Shown here piece by piece: positions 24,241 to 32,505 of a stretch of DNA of 64,000 nt (the stretch's first letter is position 1; every line of letters starts with the position of its first letter). The notes beneath the pieces are model-generated. The model saw only the letters and a list, made by a program, of their open reading frames with translations. It was not told the DNA's origin and searched no databases. The position numbers and the translations under genes are program-made. The DNA is from Actinokineospora fastidiosa (lineage in GTDB: Bacteria; Actinomycetota; Actinomycetes; Mycobacteriales; Pseudonocardiaceae), in assembly GCF_014648415.1 (NCBI RefSeq), contig NZ_BMRB01000003.1:124001-188000 (forward strand), in the 5' to 3' direction.

Positions 24241-25217
24241 CGCGCCGTCGGCCGGGGCACCTCGACCCGGTCGAGCACATCGGCCAGCACGTCCTCGGTG
24301 GACGCGCCCGCCAGCTGCGCCTCGCGGGTGAGCACGAGCCGGTGGGCCAGCACCGGGACGAGCAGCCGCTGGACGTCGGTGGGCACCGCGAAGTGGCGGC
24401 CGTGCGCGGCGGCGTGCACCTGGACGCAGCGCACCAGCGCGCGCAGGCCCCGGGTGGACGCGCCGAGCCGCAGCCGGTCGTCGGCGCGGGTGGCCGCGCC
24501 GAGGTCGGTGATGTAGCGCAGGATCGGGTCGGCCACGTGCAGCAGGGCCAGCCGCCGGGAGCAGTCGGCCACCTCGGCGGGGCTGGTCACGGTCGGCACC
24601 GAGCCGACCGCGCCCGCGCCGCTGCCGGGCCGCAGGACGGCCAGCTCGTGGTCGCTCTCCGGGTAGCCGATCGCGGTGCGCAGCATGAACCGGTCGAGCT
24701 GGGCCTCGGGCAGCCGGTAGGTGCCGTCGAGGTCGATCGGGTTCTGCGTGGCCACCACGAGGAACGGGTCGGGCACGGCGTGGGCGACGCCGTCGACGGT
24801 GACCGTGCGCTCCTCCATGACCTCCAGCAGCGCCGACTGCGTCTTCGCGGCGGCGCGGTTGATCTCGTCGGCCAGCACGACGTTGGCGAACACCGGGCCG
24901 GGCCGGAACCGGATCTGCCCGGTCTGCGGGTCGTACACCGACGTGCCCGTCACGTCCGAGGGCAGCAGGTCGGGGGTGAACTGCACCCGGCGCGACATCC
25001 CGCCCAGCGCGCCTGCGACCGCGCGGGCGAGCGTCGTCTTCCCCGTGCCGGGCACGTCCTCCAACAGCACGTGCCCACCGGCGAACAACGACACCAGCAC
25101 CAGGTCGATCACCGGGCGCTTGCCGCGCAGCGCGGTCTCCACGGCGTCGCCGACGCGGGCGTGCAGCGTGCGGAACGCGGCGATCTCGGCCTCGCCGACC
25201 TGGACGGTCGCGGTCAC
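24237..25217 (-). CDS. MoxR-family AAA+ ATPase
   Basis: 326 aa from GTG 25217, overlapping the stop of the upstream surface-protein gene (GTGA). Walker A EDVPGTGKTTLA (Lys60), Walker B VVLADEINRA, sensor VVATQNPID and the YRLPEAQLDRFMLR stretch are all standard for MoxR. A C-terminal lid follows. MoxR ATPases remodel or assemble protein complexes in partnership with DUF58/VWA proteins, here encoded next in the operon. Cytoplasmic. Its client is probably the large surface protein or transglutaminase-like protein of the same operon, by inference. Confidence 0.95.
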   Translation of the reverse strand: MTATVQVGEAEIAAFRTLHARVGDAVETALRGKRPVIDLVLVSLFAGGHVLLEDVPGTGKTTLARAVAGALGGMSRRVQFTPDLLPSDVTGTSVYDPQTGQIRFRPGPVFANVVLADEINRAAAKTQSALLEVMEERTVTVDGVAHAVPDPFLVVATQNPIDLDGTYRLPEAQLDRFMLRTAIGYPESDHELAVLRPGSGAGAVGSVPTVTSPAEVADCSRRLALLHVADPILRYITDLGAATRADDRLRLGASTRGLRALVRCVQVHAAAHGRHFAVPTDVQRLLVPVLAHRLVLTREAQLAGASTEDVLADVLDRVEVPRPTAR

Positions 25218-27379
25218 CCGTGCTCTCCCCTGCGGCGCACGCGCAGCAGCGCGGACGTGATCAGCAGCCCGATCCCCGCCGCGACCATCACCCCGGTGCC
25301 CGCGGTCTCCTCCGCGGGCGCGGACGCGACCCTCGGCCGCTCGCAGATCCGGGTGCCGGGCCTGCAGGTCGGCTCGTCGATGCGCTTGAAGACCGCGCGG
25401 GCGGCCGAGTCCACCGACCGGCTGCCGTCGCGGGCGTGCGCCCGGACGACGATGGAGTTCGAGCCCTCCTCGATGGAGATGACCGCGGACGTGGCCGAGC
25501 ACGCGATCGGCGTGGTGTACCCGTAGGTGCGGTTCACGACCTCGCACGTGCCGTCGTGGTTCGCCCAGTCGGCGGGCGGGGCCATGGCGAGGGTCCGCTG
25601 GTAGTTGACGCCCGACACGCCGGTGATGACGGTCGCGCCCGCCGTGGGCACGCTCGCGGGCGGCGGCGCCTGGGTCGTGGTCGTCGTGGTCGTCGTCGGC
25701 GGAGGCGGCGGTTGCGTGGTGGTCGGCGGCGGGGGCGGCGGGGTGGTGGTCGTCGGGCGCGGCGGCGGCGCGGCCGTGGTCGTCGGGGGCGCCGACCGGG
25801 CGGGCAGGTTCCACGTCGTGACGCCGGGCGTGCCGACGGCCGACCCGGTGTACGCGGCGACCTGGATCTCGATCGGCCCGCCCGCGGCGCACAGCGCCTT
25901 GCAGTCCAGCGTCAGCTCGTCGCTGGTCCCCGCGGACTGCTTGGTGGCGCTGTCCCCCGCGGCGGTGGCGGTGATCGTGTACCCGGCGATGCCGTCCTCG
26001 GCGGGGGCGCTCCAGCCGATCCGCAGCGTGACCTGGGTGTCGGTCCGGTTCGCCAGCGACACCGTGATGCCAGCGGGCTGGCCGGGCGCCGCGGCGACGC
26101 CGGACACCGACGGCGTGGTGGTCGGCGAGCCGGGGCGCGGCGCGTCCACCGACGGCGGCCCGCTCGGCTGACGCGGCGGCGGCTGGTTGGGCCGGGTGCG
26201 GGTGGGCTCGTCCGGGTCCGGCTTCGGCGGCGACGGCACGGTCGGCGGCGGGTCGCGCTCCGGGTCGGTCACCGGGAGCTCGGGGTCGCGGACGCGGACC
26301 GCGCGGGTGTCGCCGTCGGGGTCGACGACCACGCCGGTCTCCGCGCCCGGGGTCTGGATGAACAGCCGGTCGTCGTCGAACACCAGCCTCGGGTCGCCCG
26401 CGCCGGTGTGCACGTCGTCGCCGCCGCGCTGGCCGTCGCGGTTGAGCACGATGACCTTGCCCGAGCCCAGGCACGGCACGTACACGCGGTCGTGGAACAC
26501 CGCGGGCTGACCGGGGCGGGGACAGCCGAGCGCGCCGACGTCGACGGTCAGCACCCGGTCGCCGACCAGGATCACCACGATCCCGGACGCGGGCACGGCC
26601 GCGGGGACGAGGTCGTGCGGGCTGGTCTGCGCGGCGAGCACGTCGCCCGCCTGGGGCGCGGTCGTGGCGCGGTGGTCGCTCCCGGTCCCGTCCTGCAGGA
26701 CGACGCCGCCCTCCAGGCCCAGCAGCGTGACGCCCTTCCGGTGCGGCACGAGCACGGTCCTCGGCCCCGCGCCCGGCACGGCCCGGCTACCCCGCTCGAC
26801 GAACCGGGTCTGCGCGTCCGACCACTCCAGGCTGTGCAGCACGCCGCCCGCGTCCACGGCCCAGAGCAGGCCGTCCTCGTCGGCGGCCGCGTCGGCCAGC
26901 GGTCCGCCCGCCGCCCACGGCTCGCCGACGTCGGCGAGGGTGACCGGGTCGACGTGGGCGATGGTGCCGCCCGCTCGGTCGACGATGAACAGCCTGCCCT
27001 CGGCCAGAAGCACCTTGCTCGCCGCGCCCGCCGGGGCCTGCCTGCGCCCGCTGGCCAGCAGCGTGGCCAGGTCGATGACGGTGATCTGCCCGGTGCGCCG
27101 GTCCAGCACCACGAGCATCCCGTCGCGCTGGATGATGTCGAGCCGCGCGTCGCCGCCCGCGACCGCCAGCCGCGTCTCCGGCCGCCCGGACGCCGGGTTG
27201 ACCTGCACGACCTCGCCGCGCTGGTCGTCGCCGAGCCACGTCAGCCCGTCGGACACGGCCACCGCCGTGCGGGCGATGCCGGTGCCCAGCGCCGCGCCCG
27301 CGAGCAGCAGCACTCCCAGCACCGCAGCGCCGATGCTGGCGGACTGGCGCCTGGACGTCGTTCGCGCACTCATGGTCAT
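25214..27379 (-). CDS. large surface protein with beta-propeller-like and fibronectin-like domains
   Basis: 721 aa from ATG 27379, chosen for the AGGGGAG RBS 6 nt upstream; an upstream ATG is weaker. N-terminal membrane anchor at about 13-36 (GAAVLGVLLLAGAALGTGI). About 40-370 is a repetitive beta domain with features of a quinoprotein-type propeller (LIIQRDGMLVV-like blades; VTLLGLEGGVV; VYVPCLGSGKVIVLNRDG). Then come a Pro-rich linker, a fibronectin-III domain (about 440-530), a Thr/Pro tract, and a second Cys-containing beta domain. A C-terminal helix (GVMVAAGIGLLITSALL) and a basic tail end the protein. It probably spans the membrane twice with an extracellular bulk. First gene of the MoxR-DUF58-transglutaminase operon. 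Function unknown. Confidence 0.82.
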   Translation of the reverse strand: MTMSARTTSRRQSASIGAAVLGVLLLAGAALGTGIARTAVAVSDGLTWLGDDQRGEVVQVNPASGRPETRLAVAGGDARLDIIQRDGMLVVLDRRTGQITVIDLATLLASGRRQAPAGAASKVLLAEGRLFIVDRAGGTIAHVDPVTLADVGEPWAAGGPLADAAADEDGLLWAVDAGGVLHSLEWSDAQTRFVERGSRAVPGAGPRTVLVPHRKGVTLLGLEGGVVLQDGTGSDHRATTAPQAGDVLAAQTSPHDLVPAAVPASGIVVILVGDRVLTVDVGALGCPRPGQPAVFHDRVYVPCLGSGKVIVLNRDGQRGGDDVHTGAGDPRLVFDDDRLFIQTPGAETGVVVDPDGDTRAVRVRDPELPVTDPERDPPPTVPSPPKPDPDEPTRTRPNQPPPRQPSGPPSVDAPRPGSPTTTPSVSGVAAAPGQPAGITVSLANRTDTQVTLRIGWSAPAEDGIAGYTITATAAGDSATKQSAGTSDELTLDCKALCAAGGPIEIQVAAYTGSAVGTPGVTTWNLPARSAPPTTTAAPPPRPTTTTPPPPPPTTTQPPPPPTTTTTTTTQAPPPASVPTAGATVITGVSGVNYQRTLAMAPPADWANHDGTCEVVNRTYGYTTPIACSATSAVISIEEGSNSIVVRAHARDGSRSVDSAARAVFKRIDEPTCRPGTRICERPRVASAPAEETAGTGVMVAAGIGLLITSALLRVRRRGEHG

Positions 27380-27467
27380 GACACACTCCCCTGGCCGCCG
27401 GGATGGTAGCCCGCCCGGCCCGACCATTTTCGTCGGAACCGACTATGTTCCGGTAGGAGTCGCGCGG

Positions 27468-27944
27468 ATGCCGTTCTGCACTGCCTGTGGACGTCCGGTC
27501 GCCCCCGAGTGGCCGCGCCGGTGCGGCTGCGGCCACACGGCCTACCGCAATCCGACGCCCGTCGCCGTGCTGCTCCTTCCGGTCCACGACGGGCTGCTGG
27601 TCGTCCGCCGCGCCATCAATCCCGGGCGCGGACTGCCCGCGCTGCCAGGCGGTTTCATCGAATACGGCGAGACGTGGCAGCAGGCCGCCGCGCGGGAGTG
27701 CGCCGAGGAGGCGGGCGTGCCGGTCGATCCGGCCGGGATCGCCCTGTTCGACACCGTGAGCGCTCCCGACGGCACGCTGCTCGTCTTCGGCATCGCCCCG
27801 CGCGTCGACGACCCGCCGCCGTCGCGGCCGACCCAGGAATCCACCGGCTGGGAAGTGCTCCGCGCCCCCGCCCCGCTGGCGTTCCCCCTGCACACCGCCG
27901 CCGTCCGCCGGTACTTCGACTCGACCAAAGTGGACGCCCGTTAG
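27468..27944 (+). CDS. NUDIX hydrolase with N-terminal zinc ribbon
   Basis: 158 aa, ATG 27468 with AGGAG at 27454-27458. A zinc ribbon is formed by Cys4, Cys7, Cys19 and Cys21 (CTACGR...CGCG). The NUDIX box G-x5-E-x7-REU-x-EE-x-G-U is complete: GGFIEYGETWQQAAARECAEEAGV at residues 61-84. This zinc-ribbon/NUDIX layout resembles NADH pyrophosphatase-like and related hydrolases of nucleoside diphosphate-X compounds. The substrate is not determined by sequence. Confidence 0.93.
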   Translation: MPFCTACGRPVAPEWPRRCGCGHTAYRNPTPVAVLLLPVHDGLLVVRRAINPGRGLPALPGGFIEYGETWQQAAARECAEEAGVPVDPAGIALFDTVSAPDGTLLVFGIAPRVDDPPPSRPTQESTGWEVLRAPAPLAFPLHTAAVRRYFDSTKVDAR

Positions 27945-28015
27945 GGGTCGGGGTCCGGCTTCGGGAGGACGCGGGAATCGTGCGCGCGCAGGACGCCCCG
28001 CGCCCGCCCGCGCCG

Positions 28016-28028
28016 TAGCGTCGTCCCC
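28016..28028 (+). promoter_or_regulatory. leaderless-type promoter ahead of the Cys-rich secreted peptide
   Basis: TAGCGT (28016-28021) is followed by seven bases and ATG 28029, which is in frame with ATG 28077. If 28029 is the transcription start, the message begins with an AUG that would add a 16-residue polar extension ahead of the signal peptide. Confidence 0.4.
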
Positions 28029-28076
28029 ATGGACGCGGAACACCGCGACCGACTGGGGACAAAAGGGGATATCGCC

Positions 28077-28322
28077 ATGTTCGGCAAGACCTGGATCACC
28101 GCCGCCATGACCGCCGCGCTCGCCCTGCCGACCTCGGTGTCCGCCATCGCCGATGCCGAGCCGAGCGCGCAACCGCGGCGGCTCATGTGCGACACGTTCT
28201 ACGGGAGCTACTGGACGCGGCAGGACTGCGAGACCGTCGGCTACTCGGGCCTCGGCACCAGTTGGTGGGCGTATCAATGCGAGGAGGACTGGGCGGGCTG
28301 GAGCCTCTACGTCTGCTACTGA
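28077..28322 (+). CDS. small secreted Cys-containing protein
   Basis: 81 aa from ATG 28077 (AAAAGGGGAT RBS at 28061-28070). An in-frame ATG 28029 downstream of a leaderless-type -10 would give 97 aa but would bury the signal peptide. Signal peptide: MFGKTWITAAMTAALALP followed by TSVSA. The mature peptide of about 50 residues has four Cys (MCDTF, DCETV, QCEED, VCY) and many aromatic residues, so probably two disulfides. Unrecognised family. A strong hairpin terminator follows. No neighbour gives a clear functional clue. Confidence 0.65.
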   Translation: MFGKTWITAAMTAALALPTSVSAIADAEPSAQPRRLMCDTFYGSYWTRQDCETVGYSGLGTSWWAYQCEEDWAGWSLYVCY

Positions 28323-28330
28323 CGGTCACC

Positions 28331-28363
28331 GCCCCCGCCGGAACGGGGGGTTCCGGCGGGGGC
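28331..28363 (+). terminator. hairpin terminator
   Basis: Perfect 14-bp inverted repeat GCCCCCGCCGGAAC / GTTCCGGCGGGGGC with a 5-nt loop of G. It follows the secreted-peptide gene by 8 nt and immediately precedes the -10 of the COG0523 GTPase gene. Confidence 0.75.
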
Positions 28364-28376
28364 TTACCCTTCGGCC

Positions 28377-29321
28377 GTGCTGATTCCGGTCGTCGTGGTG
28401 GCGGGCTTCCTCGGCTCGGGCAAGACATCCCTGCTCAACCATCTGCTGCGCACCGCGGGCGGGCGGCGCATCGGGGTGATCGTCAACGACTTCGGGCGGA
28501 TCAACGTCGACGCGATGGCCGTCGCCGCCCAGGTCGACTCGATGGTCACGCTCGGCAACGGCTGCCTCTGCTGCGCGGTGGACGCCTCGGACCTGGCGGA
28601 CATGCTCGCCCGGCTGGCCGACGCCGACGTCGACGCCATCGTCATCGAGGCCAGCGGCCTGGCCGAGCCGCCCGCGATGGCCCGGATGGTGCTGGCCTGC
28701 CCGGGCGTGGAGTTCGCCGGACTGGTCGAGGTGGTCGACGCCGCGGAGTTCGCCGCCACCCGCGAGCGGCACCCGCAGATCGACAAGCACCTGCGCTACG
28801 CCGACCTGGTGGTGCTCAACAAGATCGACCGCGCGACCGACCCCGGGCTCGCCGGGCTGGTGCGCGAACTGGCGGGCGGCGCGCCCGTGGTGCCGACCGA
28901 GCACGGCCGCATCGATCCCGACCTGCTGTTCGACCCGGTCGAGCGGCCCGCTGCCGAACAGCTGTCGTTCTTCGACCTGGAGGACCACAGCGCGCACATC
29001 CACGCGGGCTACGACACCGTCGACTTCACCTGCGCCGATCCGCTGGACCCGGTCCGCCTGGCCGCCGTGCTCACCGATCGGCACACGGGTGTGTACCGGG
29101 CCAAGGGCTATGTCGACTTCGGACTCGACGAGCGGTTCGCCGTGCAGGTCGTCGGCGGTTCGGTGCGGGTCGCCAGGGAACCCGGGGCCGGGACCGCGCT
29201 GGTGTTCATCGGCAAGGACATGGACCCCGACGCCCTGCGCGAACGGCTGCGCGCCACTGTGGCCGCCGGTCCGGCCGACCCGGTGGCGATGCTGTCCATC
29301 ACCCGGTACGAGCGCGGCTGA
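28377..29321 (+). CDS. COG0523 (CobW/YciC-like) metallochaperone GTPase
   Basis: 314 aa, GTG 28377 preceded by TACCCT-N6. P-loop GFLGSGKTSLLNHLL, the metal-binding GCLCC motif of COG0523 (residues 61-65), IVIEASGLAEP, NKID base-recognition motif and the C-terminal CobW_C domain with KGYVDFG are all seen. Family members deliver zinc or other metals (cobalamin, nitrile hydratase, zinc-responsive YciC/ZigA types). A zur gene is in the same window (50.3 kb) but far away, and I saw no Zur-box here. The metal is unassigned. Confidence 0.92.
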   Translation: MLIPVVVVAGFLGSGKTSLLNHLLRTAGGRRIGVIVNDFGRINVDAMAVAAQVDSMVTLGNGCLCCAVDASDLADMLARLADADVDAIVIEASGLAEPPAMARMVLACPGVEFAGLVEVVDAAEFAATRERHPQIDKHLRYADLVVLNKIDRATDPGLAGLVRELAGGAPVVPTEHGRIDPDLLFDPVERPAAEQLSFFDLEDHSAHIHAGYDTVDFTCADPLDPVRLAAVLTDRHTGVYRAKGYVDFGLDERFAVQVVGGSVRVAREPGAGTALVFIGKDMDPDALRERLRATVAAGPADPVAMLSITRYERG

Positions 29322-29385
29322 GCTGCCCGTTGGCTTGCCCGTTCGGACATTGGCGCACGTCGGGCCGCTGGCCACGATCGGGGGC

Positions 29386-29553
29386 ATGGACGAGCAGATC
29401 CGGGTCGAGTTCGAGAGCGAGATCGACGCCGAGGAACGCGTCGAGCTCACCGCCGAGTGGGTCGCCTGGCTGGAGGACCAGCCCGTTCCGTCCTGCGTCG
29501 ACGGGGTGGACGGGTCGCTGCGCCACGGCTCCGGCGACACGGCGCTGGCCTGA
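29386..29553 (+). CDS. very small hypothetical protein
   Basis: 55 aa from ATG 29386: acidic, with one helix (EERVELTAEWVAWLEDQP) and a C-terminal Gly/Ser-rich tail. It overlaps nothing and its TGA is part of the strong RBS (TGAGGAGG) of the next gene. The pair is then likely co-transcribed. The AG-rich sequence just before the ATG is too close for a standard RBS. Not recognised. Confidence 0.45.
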   Translation: MDEQIRVEFESEIDAEERVELTAEWVAWLEDQPVPSCVDGVDGSLRHGSGDTALA

Positions 29554-29563
29554 GGAGGGCGAC

Positions 29564-30259
29564 ATGGGCAACCCCGAACTGCGCCAGGACAGCGACCAGG
29601 AAGACTGGGTGAAGTACCTGCAGGGCCTGCTCGCCGACCGGCTCGCCGCCGAGGCCGAGGCAGGCGAGGTCCGGCTCAGCCGGGTCGACGGGAAGTTCGG
29701 CCCCGTCACCAGGGCCTCGGTGGAGTTCTTCCAGCGCCGCGAGGGCCTGCCCGCGACCGGCGTTGTCGACGACGCGACCTGGGAGGCGCTGGAGCGCGAG
29801 CCCGTCCAGCCGCCCGCGAGCACCCGCCTGCAGCCGCTGAACCTGCGCATCCCGTTCCACCTGTGGCTGCGGTGGGAGGAGACGACGATCGAGCGGATGC
29901 TCGACGACTTCCGCGACTTCGACCTGACCACCCACCCGGGCGCGCAGCTGCGGCTGAACGGGAGCGGGGTCGGCCCGCTGGCGGGCAACGGCAGCGTCGA
30001 GCTGCTCAACCGGGAGATCCGGCTGTGGCCGAACTGGTTCCTGCGGCACACCCACCAGTTCACCCTGGACTGGTCGCGCGCCCACGGCTTCGAGCTCGGC
30101 CTGGACAACGAGGCCGACTTCGGCGTCCGCCCGATGCGCAACTTCGAGATCACCCTGCACGGGGAGTTCAACCTGCAGTGGACGCCGAGGGAGAACCGCG
30201 GCGACTTCGACTGGTACGTCGGCCCCCGGCTGAAGTGGGAATTCGAGCTGGTGCGCTAA
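29564..30259 (+). CDS. protein with N-terminal peptidoglycan-binding domain and beta-rich C-terminus
   Basis: 231 aa, ATG 29564 with a near-perfect GAGGAGGGCGAC RBS. Residues about 10-85 match a PG_binding_1 fold (WVKYLQGLLADRL..., VDGKFGPVTRASVEFFQRREGLPATGVVDDATWEAL). The C-terminal 140 residues are aromatic and beta-rich (FHLWLRW, LWPNWFLRHTHQFTLDW, GEFNLQW, YVGPRLKWEFELVR). The alternating pattern there resembles a lipocalin- or barrel-like sheet. No signal peptide. I do not recognise the C-terminal domain. Wall-binding is inferred from the first domain only. Confidence 0.68.
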   Translation: MGNPELRQDSDQEDWVKYLQGLLADRLAAEAEAGEVRLSRVDGKFGPVTRASVEFFQRREGLPATGVVDDATWEALEREPVQPPASTRLQPLNLRIPFHLWLRWEETTIERMLDDFRDFDLTTHPGAQLRLNGSGVGPLAGNGSVELLNREIRLWPNWFLRHTHQFTLDWSRAHGFELGLDNEADFGVRPMRNFEITLHGEFNLQWTPRENRGDFDWYVGPRLKWEFELVR

Positions 30260-30272
30260 CCAACCGTCGGCC

Positions 30273-30285
30273 TAGTGTGTCAAAC
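30273..30285 (+). promoter_or_regulatory. leaderless promoter of the MHS transporter
   Basis: TAGTGT (30273-30278) followed by seven bases and ATG 30286. Confidence 0.5.
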
Positions 30286-31557
30286 ATGGTCGACACCGCC
30301 GTTCGGCACCGGCTGCCGGTGCGCAAGCTGGTCGCCGCGAGCGTGGGCAACGCGCTGGAGTGGTTCGACTGGACCATCTACGCCACGTTCAGCATCTACT
30401 TCGCCACCGCGTTCTTCCCCTCGGGCAACGACACGCTCGCCCAGATCAACACCTTCGCCACCTACGCGCTGGCGTTCTTCTTCCGGCCGCTGGGCGGGAT
30501 CATCCTGGGCCGCTTCGCCGACGTGCGCGGGCGCAAACCGGCGATGGTGCTGACCATCGTCATGATGGCGGGCGGGTCGGTGCTGATCGGGGTGCTGCCG
30601 ACGTTCGAGCAGGCTGGCTGGCTCGCCCCGATCGGGCTGCTGCTGGCCCGCATCGTGCAGGGCCTGTCGCTGGGCGGCGAGGTGTCGAACGCCTCGGCGT
30701 ACCTGGGCGAGATCGCGCCGAAGGAGCGGCGCGGCCGCTACTCGGCGTTCTTCTACATCTCCACCGGCAGCGCGGTGCTGTGCGCGTCCGTCCTCGGTTT
30801 CACCCTGGCGCGCGTACTGAGCGAGGACGCGATGCAGTCCTGGGGCTGGCGCCTGCCGTTCCTCCTCGGCGGGGCGCTGGGCCTGATCGGGCTGTGGCTG
30901 CGCCGCAGCCTGGCCGAGACCGAGCTGTTCGAGGCGCACAAGGCCAACCGCGTGCCCCACCCGCTGCGCACGACCCTGCGGGAGCACCCGAAGGCGGTCG
31001 GCCAGCTCGTCGGCTTCACCATGCTGTCGACGCTGTGCTATTACACCTTCTTCAGCGCGCTGACCCCGTTCGCGGTGAAGACGCGCGGCGCCGACGCCGT
31101 CGACGTGTTCCTGGCGTTGTCCATCGCCACGGCGGTGTTCGTCGTGCTGCAGTACCCCATGGGCGCGCTGGCCGACCGCTTCGGCCGCAAACCCCAGCTG
31201 CTGGCCTGGTCGGGGGCGACGGCGGTGCTCATCGTCCCGTTGTCCACTTTGGTCAAACCAGGGCTGGGCAACCTGCTGGTGGTGTTCACCGTCGGCCTGG
31301 CCCTCTACACGGCGATGACGTCGATCGCGCCCGCGCTGATGAGCGAGCTGTTCCCCACCGAGCTGCGCGGACTCGGCATCGGCGCCTGGTACAACCTGAC
31401 CGTCGCCGTCTTCGGCGGCACGGCCCCGCTGCTGATCAGCGCCCTGTCCGGGGCGGGCATGGCGACGGCGTTCTTCTGGTACGTGGCGGCGGGCTCGGCC
31501 ATCGCGTTCGTCGTGATCCTGACGCTGCCGGAGACCAGGGGCACGCCGCTACGGTGA
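30286..31557 (+). CDS. MHS-family (ProP/alpha-ketoglutarate permease-like) transporter
   Basis: 423 aa, leaderless ATG. The MHS signature opens with ASVGNALEWFDWTIYATFSIYFATAFFP. The MFS loop 2-3 motif GRFADVRGRKPAM, a second-half ALADRFGRKPQ and about 12 hydrophobic segments follow. Family members are proton symporters for organic acids, osmolytes or aromatic acids. The substrate cannot be read from sequence. The downstream glyoxalase-type gene begins 4 nt after this stop. Confidence 0.92.
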   Translation: MVDTAVRHRLPVRKLVAASVGNALEWFDWTIYATFSIYFATAFFPSGNDTLAQINTFATYALAFFFRPLGGIILGRFADVRGRKPAMVLTIVMMAGGSVLIGVLPTFEQAGWLAPIGLLLARIVQGLSLGGEVSNASAYLGEIAPKERRGRYSAFFYISTGSAVLCASVLGFTLARVLSEDAMQSWGWRLPFLLGGALGLIGLWLRRSLAETELFEAHKANRVPHPLRTTLREHPKAVGQLVGFTMLSTLCYYTFFSALTPFAVKTRGADAVDVFLALSIATAVFVVLQYPMGALADRFGRKPQLLAWSGATAVLIVPLSTLVKPGLGNLLVVFTVGLALYTAMTSIAPALMSELFPTELRGLGIGAWYNLTVAVFGGTAPLLISALSGAGMATAFFWYVAAGSAIAFVVILTLPETRGTPLR

Positions 31558-31560
31558 GGC

Positions 31561-32229
31561 GTGGCCGACGAGAAGACCATTCCGCTGCTGCCCTGCCCGT
31601 CGATCGACGAGACCGAGGACTTCTACCGCGCGCTCGGTTTCACCCGGACCTACCGGCAGACGAAGCCCAACCCCTACCTGTGCGTGCGCCGGGAAGACCT
31701 GGAGCTGCACTTCTTCGGCATGGACCCGTTCGACCCCGCCGACTCCTACGGCTCCTGCCTGGTGATCGTCCCCGACACCGGGGCGCTGTTCGCCGAGTTC
31801 GCCGCGGGGCTGAGGGAGCGCTACGGCAAGCTGCCGCTCGCGGGCATCCCGCGGATCACCCGGCCCCGCAAGCGCAAGAACCAGGACAACCTCAGCGGCT
31901 TCACCGTGGTGGACCCGGGCGGCAACTGGCTGCGGATCTTCCCGGCCAAGCCCGAGCCCGCTGGCGCGGAGGCGAGCAGCCCGCTGGCCAAGGCCCTCGC
32001 CAACGCCGTCGTCCAGGGCGAGAGCCGAGGCGAGACGGCCCAGGCGATCCGCATCCTCGACACGAACCTGGCCAAGGCGGGCCCGGACGACGACCGCGCC
32101 GAAGCGCTGCTGTACCGCGCGGAACTGGCGCTGCGCGTGCAGGACCACGACCGGGCGCGGGAGATCGTCGCCGAGCTGACCGGCATGGGCGTCGAGATCC
32201 CCGAGGAACTGGCCGAGGCCTGTCGCTAG
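31561..32229 (+). CDS. VOC-domain protein with C-terminal TPR-like helices
   Basis: 222 aa, GTG 31561, 4 nt after the MFS gene. Residues 1-125 form a VOC (glyoxalase-like) domain: LLPCPSIDETEDFYRALGF, LELHFFGMDPFDP and VVDPGGNWLRIFP. Residues about 140-222 are an all-helical extension that looks like a TPR pair (ETAQAIRILDTNLAKAG; DRAEALLYRAELALRVQDHDRAREI). A fusion of this type is unusual; similar proteins are known in actinobacteria as bleomycin-resistance-like. Substrate unknown. Confidence 0.8.
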   Translation: MADEKTIPLLPCPSIDETEDFYRALGFTRTYRQTKPNPYLCVRREDLELHFFGMDPFDPADSYGSCLVIVPDTGALFAEFAAGLRERYGKLPLAGIPRITRPRKRKNQDNLSGFTVVDPGGNWLRIFPAKPEPAGAEASSPLAKALANAVVQGESRGETAQAIRILDTNLAKAGPDDDRAEALLYRAELALRVQDHDRAREIVAELTGMGVEIPEELAEACR

Positions 32230-32498
32230 GACATGACCGCGTACTGCCCGACGTCCACGGAGACGATCATCGCGCTCAGGTCGTCGCCGGGGCCGTCGCC
32301 GCGGAAGCCCGCCAGCGCCTCCACCGACTCCCACCGCTCGTAGACGACCACCCGGTCGTCGTCCACCGGGTCGGCCGTGACCACGAACTCCAGGCAGCCG
32401 ACGGTCGCCCTGGCCTGGACGACGGCGGGCCGGGACGCGGCGACGAACTCGTCCCGCCGCCCCTGCGCGATCCGGAGGGAACCAGCGACGATCACCAT
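32226..32498 (-). CDS. antibiotic biosynthesis monooxygenase (ABM) domain protein
   Basis: 90 aa, ATG 32498. ABM-type dimeric ferredoxin-like barrel: VIVAGSLRIAQGRRDEFV at the N-terminus, ATVGCLEFVVTADPVDDDRVVVYERWESVEAL in the middle. Such small proteins are often quinol monooxygenases or haem-degrading enzymes, but many are uncharacterised. Convergent with the VOC-TPR gene (4-nt overlap of stops). The promoter lies in the end of the upstream gene. Confidence 0.85.
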   Translation of the reverse strand: MVIVAGSLRIAQGRRDEFVAASRPAVVQARATVGCLEFVVTADPVDDDRVVVYERWESVEALAGFRGDGPGDDLSAMIVSVDVGQYAVMS

Positions 32499-32505
32499 GA
32501 CCGCA

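Noticed and set aside
20579-24331. 1250-codon open frame on the plus strand over the kinase and DUF58/transglutaminase genes
   Set aside because: It runs antisense to well-supported genes, has low-complexity composition and no domain. It is a consequence of high GC.
25660-25800. Repetitive GT/GGC-rich DNA in the surface-protein gene as a CRISPR or microsatellite
   Set aside because: It codes for the Thr/Pro linker in frame; units are irregular and there are no spacers.
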